Part shown: positions 5,995 through 13,233 of the stretch, piece by piece
Position numbering within the stretch: position 1 is the first letter of the stretch
How the letters are laid out: each line of letters begins with the position of its first letter
Source of the DNA: Pseudomonadota bacterium
GTDB lineage: Bacteria; Desulfobacterota; Syntrophobacteria; Syntrophobacterales; Syntrophobacteraceae
Reading direction: 5' to 3'
Assembly: GCA_023416335.1 (NCBI GenBank)
Contig: JAEZHY010000223.1
Span: 1 to 18,544, forward strand
DNA length: 18,544 bases
Notes under the pieces: generated by a model
Told to the model about the DNA's origin: nothing
What the model saw: the letters and a program-made list of their open reading frames with translations, nothing else
The model's database searches: none
Program-made: the position numbers and the translations under genes

Positions 5995-7002
5995 ATGAAG
6001 AAATTGGCTCTCGTGTTCGTATTGTTATCCGGCATCGCGATGGCGGCAACCATGTATGACGCGGACAACTTCTCGGCGCTCGGCAGGCTGTATCAGCCCA
6101 AGCCTGCGGGCTATGCGGTCGGGAAAGACAACGGTCCCGGCCGCGGAATGCACCATCCCGGCGAAGACTGCGCCCGATGCCACAGCATGGGGTTACGAGC
6201 CGAATCGCACCTCTGGACGATGGCCGGTACTCTTTTTCAGGATCGCGTCGGCAGTGTGCCGCTCAAACGAGGTGAAGTCATCCTGCAAGACAGGGACGGC
6301 AACGTTCTGAGCATGACGAGCAACGGTTCGGGAAACTTCTGGACCACCTCTCCGCTCGCGAGCAATCCCTATACGGTGGTCAACCACGGCAGCGTCACCG
6401 ACACGCTTTACAGTTATGATTCAGACGGCAACTTCATTCCCGCAGACCCCACCGACGAGCGGACATGGCTGTACAAGGGCTGGGTGGGTTCGGGCGGTGC
6501 CGTGCGGCCCATGGTAACGATAGCTCCTGTCGGTTCTGCATCGGGGATGAGCATGCGGATGTCCTGCAGCATGCACCACGCGCAGATGGGTTCGCGGGGC
6601 GCGCTCTGGGTCGCGAGTGCACCGACCCTCGGGGACTATCCCCGAACGCAGCTCAGCTACCGGAAGCACATTTATCCGATCCTGCGCAGCAAATGCAGTC
6701 CCTGTCACATTCCGGGCGCCACAATCACCCGCCTGGTGACCAAATCCGATCTGGACACCCCGTCAACGTCGCTCGACTATAGCAGCGGGCTCGACCTCAT
6801 GACCTACGAAGGGTCGAATGTCGGCAATGCGGTAAAGAAAGGAGTTTGCGCGGTGGTGGATCCGGATCATCCCGAGAAGAGCGTGCTGCTTATAAAGACT
6901 GCAAAGGGCGGAACTCACGGAGGCGGTGCCTTCTGGGACAGGAAATCTCCCGATTACCTCGCTTTGAGGCAATGGATATCGGAAGGGGCCATGAAAAACT
7001 AG
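5995..7002 (+). CDS. exported c-type cytochrome with two CxxCH motifs
   Basis: A 335-residue exported protein. The signal peptide MKKLALVFVLLSGIAMA is probably cut after residue 17. Two haem c sites are clear: CARCH (59-63) and CSPCH (234-238). A third place, CSMHH (191-195), has His where the second Cys of CxxCH would be. Residues about 78-165 look like a small beta domain (GTLFQDRVGS, QDRDGNVLSMTSNGSGNFWT) of a kind also met in Geobacter multihaem proteins (recalled). The C-terminus, DPDHPEKSVLLIKTAKGGTHGGG then LRQWISEGA, resembles planctomycete-type cytochrome c domains. GGAG precedes ATG by about 8 bases. It is the second gene of an operon with the FG-GAP protein and ends before a strong terminator. 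It is likely a periplasmic or surface electron carrier; partners are unknown. Confidence 0.88.
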   Translation: MKKLALVFVLLSGIAMAATMYDADNFSALGRLYQPKPAGYAVGKDNGPGRGMHHPGEDCARCHSMGLRAESHLWTMAGTLFQDRVGSVPLKRGEVILQDRDGNVLSMTSNGSGNFWTTSPLASNPYTVVNHGSVTDTLYSYDSDGNFIPADPTDERTWLYKGWVGSGGAVRPMVTIAPVGSASGMSMRMSCSMHHAQMGSRGALWVASAPTLGDYPRTQLSYRKHIYPILRSKCSPCHIPGATITRLVTKSDLDTPSTSLDYSSGLDLMTYEGSNVGNAVKKGVCAVVDPDHPEKSVLLIKTAKGGTHGGGAFWDRKSPDYLALRQWISEGAMKN

Positions 7003-7031
7003 AGGCTTTGTAGATCGGGTAACTTTGGATA

Positions 7032-7073
7032 AGATTTTTCGAAACCCCCTGAGAGGAGCGGGGCCGAAAATCT
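7032..7073. other. imperfect hairpin after the cytochrome gene
   Basis: AGATTTTTCG (7032-7041) pairs with CGAAAATCT (7065-7073) with one bulged T, and an inner CCCC/GGGG stem adds stability. No T-run follows on either strand. It may protect the 3' end of the cytochrome transcript. Confidence 0.4.
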
Positions 7074-7140
7074 CGCGCAACGGGGTCATCAGTGCTGTTT
7101 CAAAATCGATTCCGGAAACGCGGCATCAGGAATCGAAGTC

Positions 7141-7183
7141 CGATCCCGGTTGCAGCCGCCGCGCTGCACCGGAATCGTTTTCT
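7141..7183 (+). terminator. intrinsic terminator of the FG-GAP/cytochrome operon
   Basis: A long GC-rich stem: CGATCCCGGTTGCAGC (7141-7156), loop CGCCGC, GCTGCACCGGAATCG (7163-7177), with one bulge and one non-Watson-Crick position. TTTTCT (7178-7183) follows on the plus strand. It lies 140 bases past the cytochrome stop and touches the stop codon of the convergent small gene, which has no T-run on its own side. Confidence 0.75.
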
Positions 7184-7526
7184 AGTGCGGTTTCTTGCCT
7201 TCATCCTCGGGTTCTTCGCCGAGAGCTTCTCCCAGTTCGGCAAGAATCTGTTTGGCGTCCTTTCTTCCTTTTGCTGCGGACTTTTGCAGCTTGGAGACCG
7301 CCTGCCCGTACGCCCGGGCAGCATGCTCATCGCCTGCTTCCGCATCCTGCTTCAATTGCTGGAGGGGGCCGAGAAGCTCTTCGAGCAACCCGCCGACCAG
7401 GCCGGTAACACCCTTGGTTACACCTCCTACGGCTTTCCCCAAGCCTCCGAGAACTCCGGTAAGGCCGCTCAATGCCTCGTTCAAGCCTTCTCCCAATTTA
7501 TCCGACTGGTTTTCTTTCTCTGCCAT
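7182..7526 (-). CDS. small Gly-rich amphipathic protein, unknown function
   Basis: A 114-residue protein with no signal peptide that I do not recognise. Residues 12-54 are a glycine-rich, mostly hydrophobic stretch with repeated small-residue spacing (GLTGVLGGLGKAVGGVTKGV), like a glycine zipper or a membrane- or particle-binding helix. Residues 55-100 are a charged, Ala/Lys/Glu-rich helical region, and the tail (GEEPEDEGKKPH) is acidic then basic. GAGGGAG lies 7 bases before ATG, which supports translation. The opposite strand is open over the same stretch, but without a good ribosome binding site or protein-like content. The gene is convergent with the cytochrome operon and probably its own transcript. 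It could be a phasin-like or stress-related protein; nothing shows this directly. Confidence 0.7.
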   Translation of the reverse strand: MAEKENQSDKLGEGLNEALSGLTGVLGGLGKAVGGVTKGVTGLVGGLLEELLGPLQQLKQDAEAGDEHAARAYGQAVSKLQKSAAKGRKDAKQILAELGEALGEEPEDEGKKPH

Positions 7527-8044
7527 ATCGTGTCTCCCTCGTGTATCCTAATTCATTGAATATAATAACTATTCCTGTATGTTGGATGACTATTCGCACG
7601 CTGAATAAAACTGCCTTTTCCGATCGTTTCGGATAATTCGTCTTACATACTGCCGCTGCTTCTATCGACTGACGAAAATCTTCGGCCCTGGCGGGAGGAA
7701 AGGTTTCGAGCGCAACCTTTGTTGACTCCCGCCGTGCCGCCTTCCTTCCAAATCAATGGAGCCGTGTGCGGCTCGAAGGATGGTGCCGTGAAGCGGGAAA
7801 GCTCTGTAAATGTCGGAAAAGATGTCTTCGGGTTTTGATTGCAACAGCGGCGGGAACGACTTTGAAAAAACGATGCTCCGGCTTGCATGCCGGCTAAGGG
7901 ATGCAGGAGTCGAGGCGGTAAATCGGAATTGAAGCCGAAGGAAGGTCGGCTCGGCGGTCAGGCTGAAAGGGCTAAAATGGGATATCTCCCCTTTCACACC
8001 CGGTGCATGAGCCGCTCCGGCTCTTAACGAAGCAGCATAGGCAA
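7527..8044. other. intergenic region with a large stem-loop, no gene seen
   Basis: About 520 bases. A minus-strand frame of 131 codons (7662-8057) has a Ser/Pro/Arg-rich, non-protein-like composition and overlaps the stop of the next gene, so I do not call it. The only structure that stands out is the nested inverted repeat at 7690-7733. The promoter of the small gene at 7526 should lie here; none is clear. Confidence 0.5.
7690..7733. other. nested 44-base stem-loop
   Basis: The outer arms GGCGGGAG (7690-7697) and CTCCCGCC (7726-7733) match perfectly. The inner arms AAAGGTT (7699-7705) and AACCTTT (7714-7720) also match, with an 8-base loop and a small asymmetric internal loop. There is no flanking T-run, so it is not a standard terminator. 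It could be a structured 5' leader of the minus-strand gene at 7526 or a small RNA. Confidence 0.45.
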
Positions 8045-8437
8045 TTAGTCGACCCACCGCTTCAGAATGTTTCGCTTTATCAGTTCCTCTCCGAGCAGTC
8101 CGGAGCGGGACAGTTCGTCGCGGACGCTCTGGTTTACGTCCATGGCGTATCCGCCAATCTGGAGCCTGAGGTCCCCGTGCAGGGTCATGAGGTGTCCGCG
8201 GTGGTCGTGGATCTCAAGAGCCCCCTGGTTGTTGTAGAACCTTGCGGCAAGGACCGCGTGCGGGCCAAGGCATGCCGTGACGATCTTGGGGTCTTTTGCG
8301 CGTATCCGGTCTTTCAGGGAGGCAAGCAAGCCTTCCAGCTTCTTTCGGATGATGTTTTCATCTTTTTGCGGGTCCGGGCTTTCCAGGAGGTTTAAAGCTT
8401 CCCTCAGCAGTTTTTTCAGATCGTCGTAGCCTGCCAT
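8045..8437 (-). CDS. unknown 130-residue protein
   Basis: A cytosolic protein with no signal peptide or membrane span; I do not recognise the family. Residues 1-48 are charged and helical (YDDLKKLLREALNLL, IIRKKLEGLLASLKDRI). A middle beta-like part has an unusual run of His and Gly (LEIHDHRGHLMTLHGDLRLQIGG, residues 74-96). The C-terminus is again helical (VRDELSRSGLLGEELIKRNILKRW) and reads like a short DNA- or protein-binding segment. GGAAG lies close to ATG. The gene follows the 8512-9105 gene by 74 bases on the same strand, so the two, and the CBS-ACT gene upstream, are probably one transcript. The clustered His could bind metal; this is only a guess. Confidence 0.75.
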   Translation of the reverse strand: MAGYDDLKKLLREALNLLESPDPQKDENIIRKKLEGLLASLKDRIRAKDPKIVTACLGPHAVLAARFYNNQGALEIHDHRGHLMTLHGDLRLQIGGYAMDVNQSVRDELSRSGLLGEELIKRNILKRWVD

Positions 8438-8511
8438 GGCTTCCTTTCTTGTCCGTTAACTCAACGGGGCATCTGCAGGTTGGAATTTCGGCGTTTTTCG
8501 ATTCCGACGGT

Positions 8512-9105
8512 TCATCTCGCATAGAAGGATTCGGGGACATAGAAGACATAATGCCCGGCGAGAATATCGAACTGGCGGTTTGTTTCCTCTTCGATGAGCG
8601 ACAGGAGGTCTTTTAAGACCACGGCATCGCTGATGGAGTTCAGGAACACGTTTTCGTTGTAATGTTCCGGGAAAAGGGGAAGCAGAAAATGGTGGACGTG
8701 TCCCTTCCAGGAAACGCTCAGCTTTTCGCGTTCCTCGGTTATGATTTTGAAAAACCTCCGCACGAGATCCGTTCGCAGGACGGGGGAGGGCGCACGGGTT
8801 ACGCATTCCATGAGCCCTGCGAGGTAGTAGAGCCTGCGCATGCGGGCTTCGTCGTCCCGAAAGCGAAAAAGGAATGTCGTAGTGTAATGGTATCCGCCGT
8901 CAAGGTTCAGGTGATTTGGAACGAGTGAAAAAGGCCTGTCCTGGGTCGTCTTGCTGCGCTGTGCTTCGAACTTCGCGGATTCCTGCCGCGTGCAGAGGAG
9001 GGCGTTTCCAGAGAGCCATTCCCCTCTGCGGAATTCGAGCGGCCGGGAGGTGATCAGGTTGCTTCCGGGTTTGAGCCTGCTTGAAAGATCCAGGATATCC
9101 GCCAT
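8512..9105 (-). CDS. unknown 197-residue protein
   Basis: A soluble protein with no signal peptide or membrane span; the family is not recognised. It opens MADILDLSSRLKPGSN, then a Gly/Arg-rich part. After residue 60 it alternates hydrophobic and charged residues in a helix-rich pattern (GYHYTTTFLFRFRDDEARMRRLYYLAGLMECV, about 71-102). HVHHFLLPLFPEHYNEN (136-152) is His-rich, and FDILAGHYVFYVPESFYA closes the chain. The ribosome binding site before 9105 is weak (AGAGC), so translation may depend on the upstream CBS-ACT gene, 97 bases away. The protein-like composition and the co-directional setting support a real gene. No function is assigned. Confidence 0.78.
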   Translation of the reverse strand: MADILDLSSRLKPGSNLITSRPLEFRRGEWLSGNALLCTRQESAKFEAQRSKTTQDRPFSLVPNHLNLDGGYHYTTTFLFRFRDDEARMRRLYYLAGLMECVTRAPSPVLRTDLVRRFFKIITEEREKLSVSWKGHVHHFLLPLFPEHYNENVFLNSISDAVVLKDLLSLIEEETNRQFDILAGHYVFYVPESFYAR

Positions 9106-9202
9106 GATTTGCTCTGCTGCTCGAAGCGATGTGGAACGGTTTTCAGGGTGTCCGGCCCCGTCCGTGTCGCAACGGGCGGGAAAGGGGCCGGAGAGATTTC
9201 GT

Positions 9203-9871
9203 TTACGGCAGATAGGGAGTCAGATCTTCGACGTAGTGGGTCAGCACTTTAAACTGCGCGTTCTGCAGCACTTCGACCGCTTTGGGGAAAAGGCTGGTTG
9301 CGACGCGCAACATAATCTGCCACTTGTCCTTATGCCCCGGGAGGGGGATCGTAAGGATGCTTCGGATGTTCACTTCCGCCTGCTGCATGAGCCTGCCGAT
9401 TTCGGCGAGCGTGCCGATCCGGTCTTCGCACAGAAGCGAGATGCGCTGGCTGTCGCTTCCAAGTCCCATCGCCAGGAGCAGCACTTCCATGAGATCGGTT
9501 GTCGTGATTATCCCGACGAGTTTTTCGTCCTTTATCACCGGGAGCGCGCCGATTTTCCTGTCATGAAGGATAAGGGCTGCGCGTTCGATATGCATGTCCG
9601 GGGTCGCGGTCATGACATCCCGGGTCATGACGTTTCCGACGGTAATTTTCTGGAGCACGTAGGTAAGTTCGTGGACGCTGAGGGTCGTGGCCGGAGACGC
9701 CCAGGCTTCTTTCAGGTCCCGGTCCGTTACGAGCCCGATAAGGTGGGCCTTGCCGTCCGTTACGGGCAGATGTGAGATCTTATGCGTATCGAGCATTTCC
9801 CGCGCTTTGAAAAGCGATGTTTCCTGAGTGATGGTGATGAGATTGGTTTTCATAAACCAGCCGACGTACAT
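9203..9871 (-). CDS. CBS-CBS-ACT domain protein (AcuB-like)
   Basis: A 222-residue cytosolic protein with two CBS motifs (about 7-55, ending IGLVTDRDLKEA, and 80-133, ending VGIITTTDLMEVLL) followed by an ACT domain (about 143-215, SLLCEDRIGTLAEIGRLMQQAEVNIRSI). This order is that of AcuB-type proteins. CBS pairs bind adenosine nucleotides such as AMP, ATP or SAM, and ACT domains bind amino acids or similar ligands (family knowledge), so it is probably an energy- or metabolite-sensing regulator. In Bacillus, AcuB belongs to the acetoin/acetyl-CoA synthetase control locus; no such genes are near here, so the symbol is not given. AAGGAGG lies about 6 bases before ATG, the best ribosome binding site of its strand. 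It is probably the first gene of the operon reaching 8045. Confidence 0.92.
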   Translation of the reverse strand: MYVGWFMKTNLITITQETSLFKAREMLDTHKISHLPVTDGKAHLIGLVTDRDLKEAWASPATTLSVHELTYVLQKITVGNVMTRDVMTATPDMHIERAALILHDRKIGALPVIKDEKLVGIITTTDLMEVLLLAMGLGSDSQRISLLCEDRIGTLAEIGRLMQQAEVNIRSILTIPLPGHKDKWQIMLRVATSLFPKAVEVLQNAQFKVLTHYVEDLTPYLP

Positions 9872-10226
9872 TGCATCCTCCTTGGTAGGCGATTGTGGAT
9901 GGATGCTAGAATATGGAATATTGCGGGAGAGTTCAATTTAAAACTGTAGACCGAGGGCGGGCCGAAGCGGGAGGCCTTTTCCGAGCTGCCGGGTCGAGTA
10001 TGTGTCCGGGTTGCGAAAGATCGGTAGAGTTGCCCGGGATGCCTTCCACGTCGCAAGTGAACCCCCCTCCGTCCGGATCTGTCGTTTACTGCCCCCGATA
10101 CTCGTATGCTCCCATGCTTATTACTCCTGGATGGTCGTAAAAGTCTCGGATGGACCGACATAGATCGATTCCAAACAGTCTTCGCTTTGGTCAGGCAAGG
10201 TTCTAAGACAGCCGCCGACTTATTTC
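9872..10226. other. intergenic region with gene remnants
   Basis: About 355 bases without an intact gene. The minus strand carries the end of a beta-helix type protein (10086-10145, listed separately). In another frame, down to a stop at 9938-9940, a peptide ends in GKGLPLRPALGLQF, with a terminal Phe and alternating hydrophobic residues as in outer-membrane barrels. No start codon or gene body goes with it. Confidence 0.4.
10086..10145 (-). pseudogene. C-terminal remnant of a beta-helix (GAYEY-type) protein
   Basis: The minus strand reads DFYDHPGVISMGAYEYRGQ and stops at 10086-10088. Many secreted right-handed beta-helix and choice-of-anchor proteins end in a pattern like DxxGxPR...DxGAYEY (recalled), and this fits with few changes. 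Upstream the frame is closed by TGA near 10193, so only some 35 codons are open. I read it as the surviving 3' end of a deleted or frameshifted gene, lying behind another secreted protein gene. The match is short, so a chance hit is possible. Confidence 0.4.
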
Positions 10227-11153
10227 CTAATCGCCTGGAACAATAATGGTGTAATATTGGTACCATGCAATCGTACTCCCGCCTTTATTCTTTACCTCTC
10301 TCAGGAGTCCGGCGTTGCTGATGTAAAGAATGTCTTTATTCGTTCCGCTGGTGGAATCGATAGAGCGAACAAGGCGACCGTCCTGATCATATTTGAGTAT
10401 TATTTTCCCCTTGTACTCGTTTTTGTAATCTCCGTCTCCTGCCTGCATGGTCTCCGTAACGGCAGCCAACGTTACGTGATGGTCGGCATTCCTGCTAAAT
10501 ACGTAATTCAAGTGAGCCAAAGGGGTGGAAGGATCTCCTGATGAATTCGGAAAGACTCCGGGGGTATAATCCGGTTGCTCGGTCACGTACAGTTCGGTGC
10601 CGTGAAGCTGTGCTGTTTTAATCTTGTCCAGTTTCTTCGTTCCGCTATTGTTGCCCTTATAAATATATGAATCGACAAGAGGCGTGCTCAACGGATTGCC
10701 GTCATCCGATGTGTATCGAATCACTCTGGTAATTAATGCCTGCCACTCCGGAGCACCCGGTTCATAAGAATAAACCTTTTCCGGCCTTAACTTCCTTGAG
10801 ACCGGGTCGGTGATCAATGTTTTTACAACTCTTCCATAGTCATCATATCTAAAGGCGCGAATACTGTAGAAAGGAAAGGCGACATGGGAATCTCCCGTGT
10901 TTCCGATCCTCGGCGTGCTGATTTCGACGTTTCTGTTGTAAATGATTCTATCCAGGAAAGAAGGTACTGCCACCGGCTGGGATTCATCGCTGTGGACATA
11001 CCGGGCGATTACGCCGTTCGAGGTAATAGGCGCAACGAGTGGAGACCCAAAATCATTATAGAAGTCGGCTTGTCCGCAATGCCCCACGCCGGGATACAAG
11101 AACGCAATGGCCGCTACCGCCGGGATCAGGAGAAAAAGAGTTCGCGACTTCAT
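10227..11153 (-). CDS. secreted YD-repeat (RHS-like) protein
   Basis: A 308-residue exported protein. Residues 4-20 (RTLFLLIPAVAAIAFLY) are a signal sequence. Cys26 follows GVGH, which does not fit a lipobox well, so a lipoprotein is possible but unlikely. Two YD-type repeats are clear, YDDYGRVV (103-110) and YDQDGRLV (255-262), with degenerate ones between them (VYSYEPGAPEW, SYIYKGNNSG). YD repeats build the shells of RHS/teneurin proteins, but this one is far too short for a toxin shell and has no toxin tip. The start is set at 11153 because AGGAG lies 8 bases upstream; the ATG at 11171 overlaps that site. Codon use seems more AT-rich than neighbouring genes, which may point to transfer. 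Confidence 0.8.
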   Translation of the reverse strand: MKSRTLFLLIPAVAAIAFLYPGVGHCGQADFYNDFGSPLVAPITSNGVIARYVHSDESQPVAVPSFLDRIIYNRNVEISTPRIGNTGDSHVAFPFYSIRAFRYDDYGRVVKTLITDPVSRKLRPEKVYSYEPGAPEWQALITRVIRYTSDDGNPLSTPLVDSYIYKGNNSGTKKLDKIKTAQLHGTELYVTEQPDYTPGVFPNSSGDPSTPLAHLNYVFSRNADHHVTLAAVTETMQAGDGDYKNEYKGKIILKYDQDGRLVRSIDSTSGTNKDILYISNAGLLREVKNKGGSTIAWYQYYTIIVPGD

Positions 11154-11431
11154 AGTAGAAGCTCCTTTCATCTCAGACAGAGGAGAGACCGGCCCCGGCT
11201 GTGATCCGATAATGCCTCTTCCTATTAGATTTATGCCGTGGGATTTTAAAATGATTCTTGGTCTTTGCAGTTTGGAGATAAACAGATCCGGTCACCGGTC
11301 AATTGGATAAATTTGTCGCAACGACGAGAGGAACGCTGTGATTCTCAGACTATATGCAAAAGGGGGATGTAAGTTGGTGTCGCCTGTCAGGGTGGTGGTT
11401 CGGATCTCCGGAGAATAGGAGTGGGTACAAA

Positions 11432-12094
11432 TTATATGAGAGCGGATCTACTGCGGGGCTTCATTGCAGTTGCATCGACCGGGCAGACCGTTACGCAGAG
11501 GCCGCACCCCAGGCACGCCGCCGGATCGCACGTCATTTCCCCCTCACACATCTTTCGCGCATCGAAGGGGCACCTTTCCACGCAGGCGCCGCAGTGGATA
11601 CAGGTGTCCGCATCGGTTGCCGCGACGTATTCCGAGCGGGCAATGAGGTCTTTTCGGTTGAGCAGTTTCAGGAGCTGAATATCGTGGCAGCAGCAGGGGC
11701 AGCAGTTGCAAAGAGCGGTAATTTCATGATCCGGCACAAAGAGGCTCATATGAACGAGCCCGCTTTCATCGGCTTTGCGCAGAATCTCGGCTGCTACTTC
11801 GATTGAAACTCGCCGGGCGGAACCTTTTTCGATCAGCTTGTCGCCTGCGTCATTCAGCACGAAACAGACTTCAAGAGGTTTACTGCAGCGCGAGTAATGC
11901 GTCCTGCATTCGCAGTTCTGCAAAGCAATCGTGCGCGCGTTTTTCAGGACGCCCAAGACCTGTTCGGACGGAAGGATCCACTGGATTGCCTCAAGAGATT
12001 CGCCGACGGGGATTACCTTGGAAGAAAAAGAAATCTTTTCTTCGGAAAGCCAGCGGTCGTACCTGGATAGCCTCTTGCCAAGGAAATCGTCCAT
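11432..12094 (-). CDS. Cys-rich protein with C-terminal dicluster ferredoxin domain
   Basis: A 220-residue cytosolic protein. The C-terminus has two [4Fe-4S] motifs: CIHCGACVERCPF (165-177) and CLGCGLCVTVCPVDA (194-208). Further Cys lie upstream: CECRTHYSRC and C77 (61, 63, 70, 77), and the run CNCCPCCC (129-136), enough for one more cluster. The region between is helical with no membrane span. It is likely an electron-transfer or redox-sensor subunit. I recall similar stand-alone proteins in sulfate reducers and relatives, without known function. GGAAGG lies a few bases before ATG at 12094. The gene follows mreB on the same strand after 86 bases and may be read through from it; a metabolic link to mreB is not evident. 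The function is open, the iron-sulfur assignment safe. Confidence 0.88.
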   Translation of the reverse strand: MDDFLGKRLSRYDRWLSEEKISFSSKVIPVGESLEAIQWILPSEQVLGVLKNARTIALQNCECRTHYSRCSKPLEVCFVLNDAGDKLIEKGSARRVSIEVAAEILRKADESGLVHMSLFVPDHEITALCNCCPCCCHDIQLLKLLNRKDLIARSEYVAATDADTCIHCGACVERCPFDARKMCEGEMTCDPAACLGCGLCVTVCPVDATAMKPRSRSALI

Positions 12095-12159
12095 GTCCTT
12101 CCCTCACAAACCGGCCCGGGTCCGTGATCCTGCCGCACACAGCACGGCGAATCGCCTGT

Positions 12160-12183
12160 CAGTTCACTGCTCACTGTTCACTA
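12160..12183. repeat. TTCACTG dispersed repeat at the mreB 3' end
   Basis: Plus-strand GTTCACTGCTCACTGTTCACTAA, that is three TTCACTG/CTCACTG-type units. On the minus strand it starts TAGTGAACAGTGAGCAG, and its first TAG is the mreB stop codon. A related TAGTGAGCAGTGAG lies at 18427-18440 inside the end of tatD. Confidence 0.6.
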
Positions 12184-13203
12184 ATTTATAAACACCTGCC
12201 TGAAGTAATCGAGGTGCTCGATGACGGCGCCGGCTCCGCGGGCAACCGCTGTCAGCGGATCGTCTGCGATGTTTACCTTGAGGCTCGTACATTGGGTAAG
12301 GAGCTTATCCAGGCCTTTTAAGAGCGCGCCGCCTCCGGCAAGCCAGAAGCCGCGTTCGTGAATGTCCGCTGCCAGGTCGGGAGGGGTCTTTTCCAAAGCG
12401 CGCTTTACCGCTTCGACAATTGCTCCGACGGGTTCCTTGATCGCTTCCCGAACCTCTTCGTCTGAAACGGTGAAGGACTTGGGAATTCCGGAGAGAATTT
12501 CCTTGCCTGTGATGTCGATCGACGCCGGTCCGTCCAGCGGAAAGGCCGAACCGATCCGCATCTTGATGGTTTCGGCGAGCACTTCGCTTATTATCATCTG
12601 GCGCTCCCGCTGCATATAGCGAAGAATCGCCTCGTTTGCCTCGTCTCCCGCGACACGGACCGATTCGCTGTAGGCGACCGCGAACATCGAAATCACCGCG
12701 ACCTCGGTCGTGCCGCCGCCGATGTCCACGATCATGTTCCCGAAGGGCTGATCTATCGGCAGTCCCGCGCCTATTGCGGCCGCCATGGGTTCTTCGACCA
12801 GGTGGATGTAGCGAGCCCCCGCCTGTTCGGCCGCTTCGATAACGGCCCGCTTTTCAACCGACGTGATCCCGGTGGGTACGGCAACGACAAGCCGGGGCCG
12901 GATGATCTGCCGTTTTTTGAGGACCTTTGCGAGGAAGTACTTGATCATTACGGCGGTCACTTCGAAGTCGGCGATGACCCCGTCTTTTAAGGGCCGGATG
13001 GTTACAACCCTTTGGCCGTGCCTGCCGATTATGCTTCTTGCTTCCTGGCCTACGGCTATTACCTGATGGGTATCCTGGTTAATCGCGACCACGGACGGTT
13101 CGTTGAGCACTATCCCTTTTCCCCTCATGTAGATGAGGGTGTTTGCCGTACCGAGATCCATGGCTAAATCTTTTGAAAAATATGATAGAAGTCGTCCGAA
13201 CAT
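12181..13203 (-). CDS. mreB: rod shape-determining protein MreB
   Basis: A 340-residue actin-like ATPase that forms membrane-bound filaments and guides the elongasome in cell-wall growth. Visible actin-fold motifs are phosphate 1 (DLGTANTLIY, 16-25), phosphate 2 (DIGGGTTEVAVIS, 160-172) and the adenosine loop (LAGGGALLKGL, 288-298). The N-terminal MFGRLLSYF is the usual amphipathic membrane anchor. The start is 13203, which gives that anchor, with AAGG 8-9 bases upstream; the ATG at 13233 would add 10 unrelated residues. The usual partners mreC and mreD do not follow; a ferredoxin-type gene does. The region SEVLAETIKMRIGSA differs from the common GERTAEEIK pattern. It may be a second MreB paralogue. 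A candidate promoter lies at 13234-13262. Confidence 0.95.
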   Translation of the reverse strand: MFGRLLSYFSKDLAMDLGTANTLIYMRGKGIVLNEPSVVAINQDTHQVIAVGQEARSIIGRHGQRVVTIRPLKDGVIADFEVTAVMIKYFLAKVLKKRQIIRPRLVVAVPTGITSVEKRAVIEAAEQAGARYIHLVEEPMAAAIGAGLPIDQPFGNMIVDIGGGTTEVAVISMFAVAYSESVRVAGDEANEAILRYMQRERQMIISEVLAETIKMRIGSAFPLDGPASIDITGKEILSGIPKSFTVSDEEVREAIKEPVGAIVEAVKRALEKTPPDLAADIHERGFWLAGGGALLKGLDKLLTQCTSLKVNIADDPLTAVARGAGAVIEHLDYFRQVFIN

Positions 13204-13233
13204 AGGTGACCCTTCTTTTCGATTTTTGCGCAA

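Noticed and set aside
7092..7559. 155-codon plus frame opposite the small Gly-rich gene
   Set aside because: It runs through the terminator at 7141-7183, has no ribosome binding site, and the minus strand has a better start signal.
8951..9775. 274-codon plus frame opposite the unknown gene and the CBS-ACT gene
   Set aside because: It crosses two genes with clear minus-strand coding and known domains. It is a shadow frame.
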